From Chitinophagaceae bacterium (lineage in GTDB: Bacteria; Bacteroidota; Bacteroidia; Chitinophagales; Chitinophagaceae), in assembly GCA_947488765.1 (NCBI GenBank), contig CANLAE010000015.1, positions 1 through 47,885 on the forward strand: DNA of 47,885 nucleotides. The letters run 5' to 3'. A model generated the notes under the pieces. That model saw only the letters and a program-made list of their open reading frames with translations. It was not told the origin of the DNA and did no database searches. Below are positions 44,212 through 47,885 of the stretch, piece after piece. Both the position numbers and the translations under genes were made by a program. Numbering within the stretch: the first letter of the stretch is position 1; every line of letters begins with the position of its first letter.

Positions 44212-47200
44212 ATGAAATTTAAAACAAATAAAATAAATATTGTTTTTTTAATATTGATTGTACTTATTCCAATATTGGCATTAGCACAAGTTAATACAGT
44301 TGAATTTGGTAAAAATAGAATTCAATACAAAAAACTGAAGTGGAAATTTTATGAATCTCCCAATTTTTATACCTACACATCTCAAGGTGGTAATGAGTTG
44401 GGAAAATTTGTTGCACAGGTTGCAGAAGTTGAATTACCACAATTAGAATCTTTTACAGAATACTCTTTGCAACGTAAAGGAAACATCGTTGTTTATTCAA
44501 GTTATGATGAGTATAAACAATCAAATATTGGTTTGGGAATTGATTGGCAACAAGCTGGCGGATTAACTAAATTAGTCAACAATAAAATTGTAGTGTACTT
44601 TGATGGTAATCATACCCACCTCAAAAATCAAATCAGACAAGGAATAGCAAGGGTGCTTACAGATAATTTATTATTTGGTGATGATATTGGAGAATTTGCA
44701 AGTAATCAGGCATTGTTAGATTTGCCAAAGTGGCTCACAGATGGTTATGTAGCTTATGCTGCAGAGCCCTGGAGTACAGAAAAAGATGATGAGTTAAAGA
44801 GTGCAATATTAGGTGGAGAATATAAAAATTTTTATCATTTTGCATTTTCTAAACCAACTTTAGCAGGTCAATCTTTCTGGAATTATATCGCTGAAAAATA
44901 TAAAAAAGACAATGTTACTTATTTTTTATACCTCGCACGTATTTATAAAAATCTAAACAATGCATCTTTAAAAATTTGTAAGAAAAAATTCAAAGAAGTT
45001 CTTGCAGACTTTATGGAATTTGAACAAAACAAATATTATGAAGACATCAAAAAAAGAAAGAATGCACCTAAAGGAAAATTGACTATTTCTGAAGATGTCA
45101 GTAAAAATAATTATTACAATTTTCAGGTAAATCCAAATCCAAAAAATAATACCTATGCTATGGTAGAGTTTAGGAAAGGAATTTATAGTGTAAAGATTAA
45201 TGAAAACTTTTACGATTTAAAAACACTTTTATCCAAAGGTGTGAAAGTGATGGAAGGAGATCAAAATCCCAATTATCCTGTAATGGCTTGGGATGGAAAA
45301 GGGACAAGACTTTTGGTCATTTATTCTGAAATGGGTAAAATAAAAATGTTTGTGTACGATTATGTTGCAAAGTATAAGCGTTTCAAACAAACTATAGATG
45401 GCTTTGATCAAATACTAGATGCCTCATTTATGTTAGATGAGAATACGGTTATTTTCAGTGCTGTAAAAAATGGACATACCGATATTTTTATTTATAAAAT
45501 AGAAGAGAATTCATCAGAACAAATTACCAATGATATTTATGATGATATCAATCCAACATTTGTTTCTTTTCCTAATCGTTCTGGTATTATTTTCTCCTCT
45601 AATCGTCCTTCTGCAAATGCACCTAATAATGATACGGTATTGCCAAGCAGTTACCGATACAATATTTTTTTAGTAGATATTTTAAATAAAACAGCCACTA
45701 AACAAATTACACAACTAAGTAATTTAAAATACGGGAATGCTACTTTTCCAATGCCTTACAATGTAAATCATTTTACGTTTATTGCAGATGAAACGGGTAT
45801 AGGGAATAGGTATGCAGGCTTCTTTAGTACACAACGTACCGGCTTAGATTCATTGTATTATGTTGGAGATGAGTTGCTTCGAAACCCTACTGCTAAAGAG
45901 TTAGATAGTACATTAATTGCATGGCGCAAACAAGAGCCAGATAGTGTTAGTTATTTTCAGGTGTATAAAGATTCTACTTATACATTCCCAATTACAAATT
46001 ATCAGAGTTCATTATTAGAAACTAAAATTGCGGGTAATAACGGATTGGTAAGTGAAGTGAGAAGAGAAGGGGATTATAAATATTTGTATAAATTAAAAGT
46101 AGATGATGCGGCTTTAAACAAACGTAATATTAATCCGGCGCTAACGAATTATATGAAATCAGTTAGAGGGATTGTTAAACAGACTGAAGGCAAACCCACA
46201 AGTTTTAAATATGGTAAGCCTGTAACGATACCTGCCCCGGTTGATACAATAAAGTTCCAGAAGAATGTTTTTCAATCTGAATTTGAAGCTGATAAAACAG
46301 ATACTGCAATTGCTGAAAATACTGATAATACTACCATTCAGGAAGAGAAAGTTGCAATGATTAATAAACTAAAATTATTCAACTACCGGTATAAGTTTAG
46401 TACAGATTATGTTTTAGCAGGTGTTACCAATAATATTTTGGTGAATCGTTATCAATTATACGGTGGGGGTCAGGGACCTATTCAACTCAATAATGGCAAT
46501 GATTTAAACTGGAGTTTTAGAGTTGGAGTAAGTGATTTAATGGAAGACATCAAATTCGTTGGTGGCTTGCGTTTGGGTGCTAATAGTTTGAAAGATAAAG
46601 ATGCTTTTTTCTCCTTTCAAAATGTGAAGAAAAGATTGGACTGGGGTTTAACTTATTATAGAAGTACAATATCCAACTTTTTTCCTGCTGGAGGTTATGC
46701 AAATACTTTATATACTAATTTATATCAGACAAATGTTTCTTACCCATTTGATGAAACAAAAAGTATAAGAGCAACACTCGGTTATCGAGTTGATAGAGGC
46801 GTTTTAAAAGCGGAAGACTTATCATCTTTGCCGGTTGATGATACATTAACAAAATATGCATTGGCAAGATTGGAATATGTTTATGACAATAGTATCAATC
46901 CTGCTCAAAATATTTGGAAGGGGTTACGATATAAAATTTACATGGATTTTAATTTGCCAATGAGTGATGGGGTTTCTAAAAACTTCAATTTTAATTTTGG
47001 ATTTGATGCTAGAAATTATGTAGAAATTTATAGAAACTTTATCTGGGCAACAAGAGCAGCAGGTGATTTCAGCTGGGGCGATCAAAAAATAATTTATTTT
47101 TTAGGTGGGGTAGATGGATGGGTTAATCCTAAATTTAATAATGTAAACAGACCTGCACAAGATGCTACTTATGCTTTTCAAAGTTTGGCAATGAACATGC

Positions 47201-47589
47201 GTGGATTTAATCAAAATGTGGCCAATGGTAACAATGCATTTGTATTCAATAGCGAACTGCGTTTTCCGGTATTTTCAACCCTTTTACAAAGACCAATCAA
47301 CAATGCATTTTTACGTAATTTCCAATTAACACAATTCATTGATTTGGGTACTGCCTGGAACGGAAAGTTTAATGGTATACAAAGACCTTACACTTCTTAT
47401 CCCGATGCAAATGGAACTGTTACTGTAAATATTAAAGCAGGCGGAATTGGACCTTTTGTAGGTGGTTATGGCTTTGGTGCAAGAAGTACATTATTAGGCT
47501 ATTTCATGAAGTTAGATTGTGCTTGGGAAATGAAAGGAATATTTAGAGGTAAACCACTTTTATATTTTGGTATCGGATTGGATTTTTAA
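44212..47589 (+). CDS. Large envelope protein: degenerate peptidase-MA-like domain, TolB-like propeller and outer-membrane-barrel-like C-terminus
   Basis: Probably an outer-membrane protein. From the ATG at 44212 (a TTG lies six bases upstream) there is a signal peptide ending at ALAQ. The next region (about 25-270) resembles the gluzincin-type peptidase MA domain: VYSSYDEYKQ and LPKWLTDGYVAYAAEPW, as in LPxWLxEG. The HExxH zinc motif is not present where it should be (IRQGIARVL), so it is likely inactive. Residues about 290-600 hold WD40/TolB-type strands (WDGKGTRLLVIYSE, IFSSNRPS). After a linker, residues 720-1125 are aromatic-rich strands ending in LLYFGIGLDF, as in Omp85/D15-type barrels with a terminal Phe. 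Length 1125. Confidence 0.72.
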   Translation: MKFKTNKINIVFLILIVLIPILALAQVNTVEFGKNRIQYKKLKWKFYESPNFYTYTSQGGNELGKFVAQVAEVELPQLESFTEYSLQRKGNIVVYSSYDEYKQSNIGLGIDWQQAGGLTKLVNNKIVVYFDGNHTHLKNQIRQGIARVLTDNLLFGDDIGEFASNQALLDLPKWLTDGYVAYAAEPWSTEKDDELKSAILGGEYKNFYHFAFSKPTLAGQSFWNYIAEKYKKDNVTYFLYLARIYKNLNNASLKICKKKFKEVLADFMEFEQNKYYEDIKKRKNAPKGKLTISEDVSKNNYYNFQVNPNPKNNTYAMVEFRKGIYSVKINENFYDLKTLLSKGVKVMEGDQNPNYPVMAWDGKGTRLLVIYSEMGKIKMFVYDYVAKYKRFKQTIDGFDQILDASFMLDENTVIFSAVKNGHTDIFIYKIEENSSEQITNDIYDDINPTFVSFPNRSGIIFSSNRPSANAPNNDTVLPSSYRYNIFLVDILNKTATKQITQLSNLKYGNATFPMPYNVNHFTFIADETGIGNRYAGFFSTQRTGLDSLYYVGDELLRNPTAKELDSTLIAWRKQEPDSVSYFQVYKDSTYTFPITNYQSSLLETKIAGNNGLVSEVRREGDYKYLYKLKVDDAALNKRNINPALTNYMKSVRGIVKQTEGKPTSFKYGKPVTIPAPVDTIKFQKNVFQSEFEADKTDTAIAENTDNTTIQEEKVAMINKLKLFNYRYKFSTDYVLAGVTNNILVNRYQLYGGGQGPIQLNNGNDLNWSFRVGVSDLMEDIKFVGGLRLGANSLKDKDAFFSFQNVKKRLDWGLTYYRSTISNFFPAGGYANTLYTNLYQTNVSYPFDETKSIRATLGYRVDRGVLKAEDLSSLPVDDTLTKYALARLEYVYDNSINPAQNIWKGLRYKIYMDFNLPMSDGVSKNFNFNFGFDARNYVEIYRNFIWATRAAGDFSWGDQKIIYFLGGVDGWVNPKFNNVNRPAQDATYAFQSLAMNMRGFNQNVANGNNAFVFNSELRFPVFSTLLQRPINNAFLRNFQLTQFIDLGTAWNGKFNGIQRPYTSYPDANGTVTVNIKAGGIGPFVGGYGFGARSTLLGYFMKLDCAWEMKGIFRGKPLLYFGIGLDF

Positions 47590-47703
47590 TAATCATATTT
47601 ATCTTAATTTTTTTGAAAAAATATAAGCCTGAAAAGTAAGTCTGGGAAGGGTTTCATTCTTTTCAATTCTGAATGAGCCTTAAAAAAATCAATTTATTTT
47701 TTC

Positions 47704-47885
47704 ATGAAGTATAAAAAGTTTCAGGCGGATCAATTATTCACAGGTACTAAAATGTTGCCTGAAAATTTTGTGTTGATTACAGATGAAGCCGGAACTATTG
47801 AAAATATTGTAGATGTAAGCGAAGCAGGAGATGAGATACAAGTTTTTAATGGCATTCTTACTCCGGGTTTTATAAATGCACATTG
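47704..47885 (+). CDS. Amidohydrolase family protein, 5' part (runs off the window)
   Basis: Only the first 60 residues are present. The reading frame begins MKYKKFQADQLFTGTKMLP, continues with VLITDEAGTIENIV and reaches GILTPGFINAH, the strand and first metal-ligand region of chlorohydrolase or guanine-deaminase-like amidohydrolases, where GFINxHxH is expected. The start ATG at 47704 fits the family's usual N-terminus. The window ends at base 47885 inside this motif, so the subfamily cannot be decided. Confidence 0.8.
   Translation, partial: MKYKKFQADQLFTGTKMLPENFVLITDEAGTIENIVDVSEAGDEIQVFNGILTPGFINAH

Noticed and set aside
1-47885. CRISPR arrays, insertion sequences, phage or integrative element
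   Set aside because: No direct-repeat array, transposase, integrase or attachment-site duplication was found.

Overview
This window is AT-rich chromosomal DNA from a member of the Bacteroidota, most likely a Chitinophagales/Chitinophagaceae-type bacterium (the phylum is well supported, the family is inference). The evidence is a complete gldK-gldL-gldM-gldN operon (core of the type IX secretion system, T9SS, and gliding machinery), a PorX-type response regulator, a secreted protein with a T9SS C-terminal sorting domain, DUF4271 next to hemD, TAnnTTTG promoter boxes, and starts without Shine-Dalgarno sequences. There are no insertion sequences, phage genes or CRISPR arrays.

Layout. 0.2-5.8 kb: a secreted D-aminoacylase-type amidohydrolase (minus), then DUF4271 membrane protein, hemD and a YyaL/DUF255 thioredoxin-fold protein (plus). 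5.9-10.8 kb: gldKLMN, closed by a strong terminator. 10.9-21.7 kb, all minus: acyl-CoA dehydrogenase, a ComEA-like helix-hairpin-helix protein, a PhnP-like metallo-hydrolase, a small conserved-looking protein, a DCC thiol oxidoreductase, porX, recQ, a copper-type P-ATPase and a periplasmic LolA-like protein. 21.8-25.8 kb: adenine deaminase, a small lipoprotein, a small membrane protein and a family 2 glycosyltransferase. 25.8-28.9 kb, minus: a very small membrane ORF, an O-antigen ligase/polymerase-type protein, its Wzz-like partner and an Lrp/AsnC regulator. 29.0-29.2 kb: a stand-alone structured RNA gene. 29.4-35.1 kb: a GH88/105 hydrolase (minus), a seven-helix membrane AraC-type regulator, a 927-residue NHL-repeat T9SS cargo and a 71-residue protein ending in a PID-CTERM-like tripartite tail. 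35.4-47.9 kb: a SWIM-SNF2 ATPase, a PhoB/PhoR-type two-component pair (minus), a secreted protein with a possible clan-CD cysteine-peptidase-like C-terminus, a glyoxalase-II-like hydrolase (minus), an 1125-residue propeller/barrel envelope protein and the start of an amidohydrolase.

How the genes fit together. The clearest theme is protein export and envelope biology: the T9SS core, its regulator PorX and one T9SS cargo lie in one window. The cargo is directly followed by a protein with a different C-terminal sorting signal.

The most unusual element is the RNA at about 29007-29178. It folds by hand into a class II (Leu/Ser-like) tRNA body with acceptor, D, anticodon and T arms. Its variable arm, however, is about 100 nt and can itself form a three-way junction with a GCAA tetraloop. 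It has its own 13-bp terminator. It fits neither a normal tRNA nor tmRNA as I know them, and is my main candidate for something undescribed.
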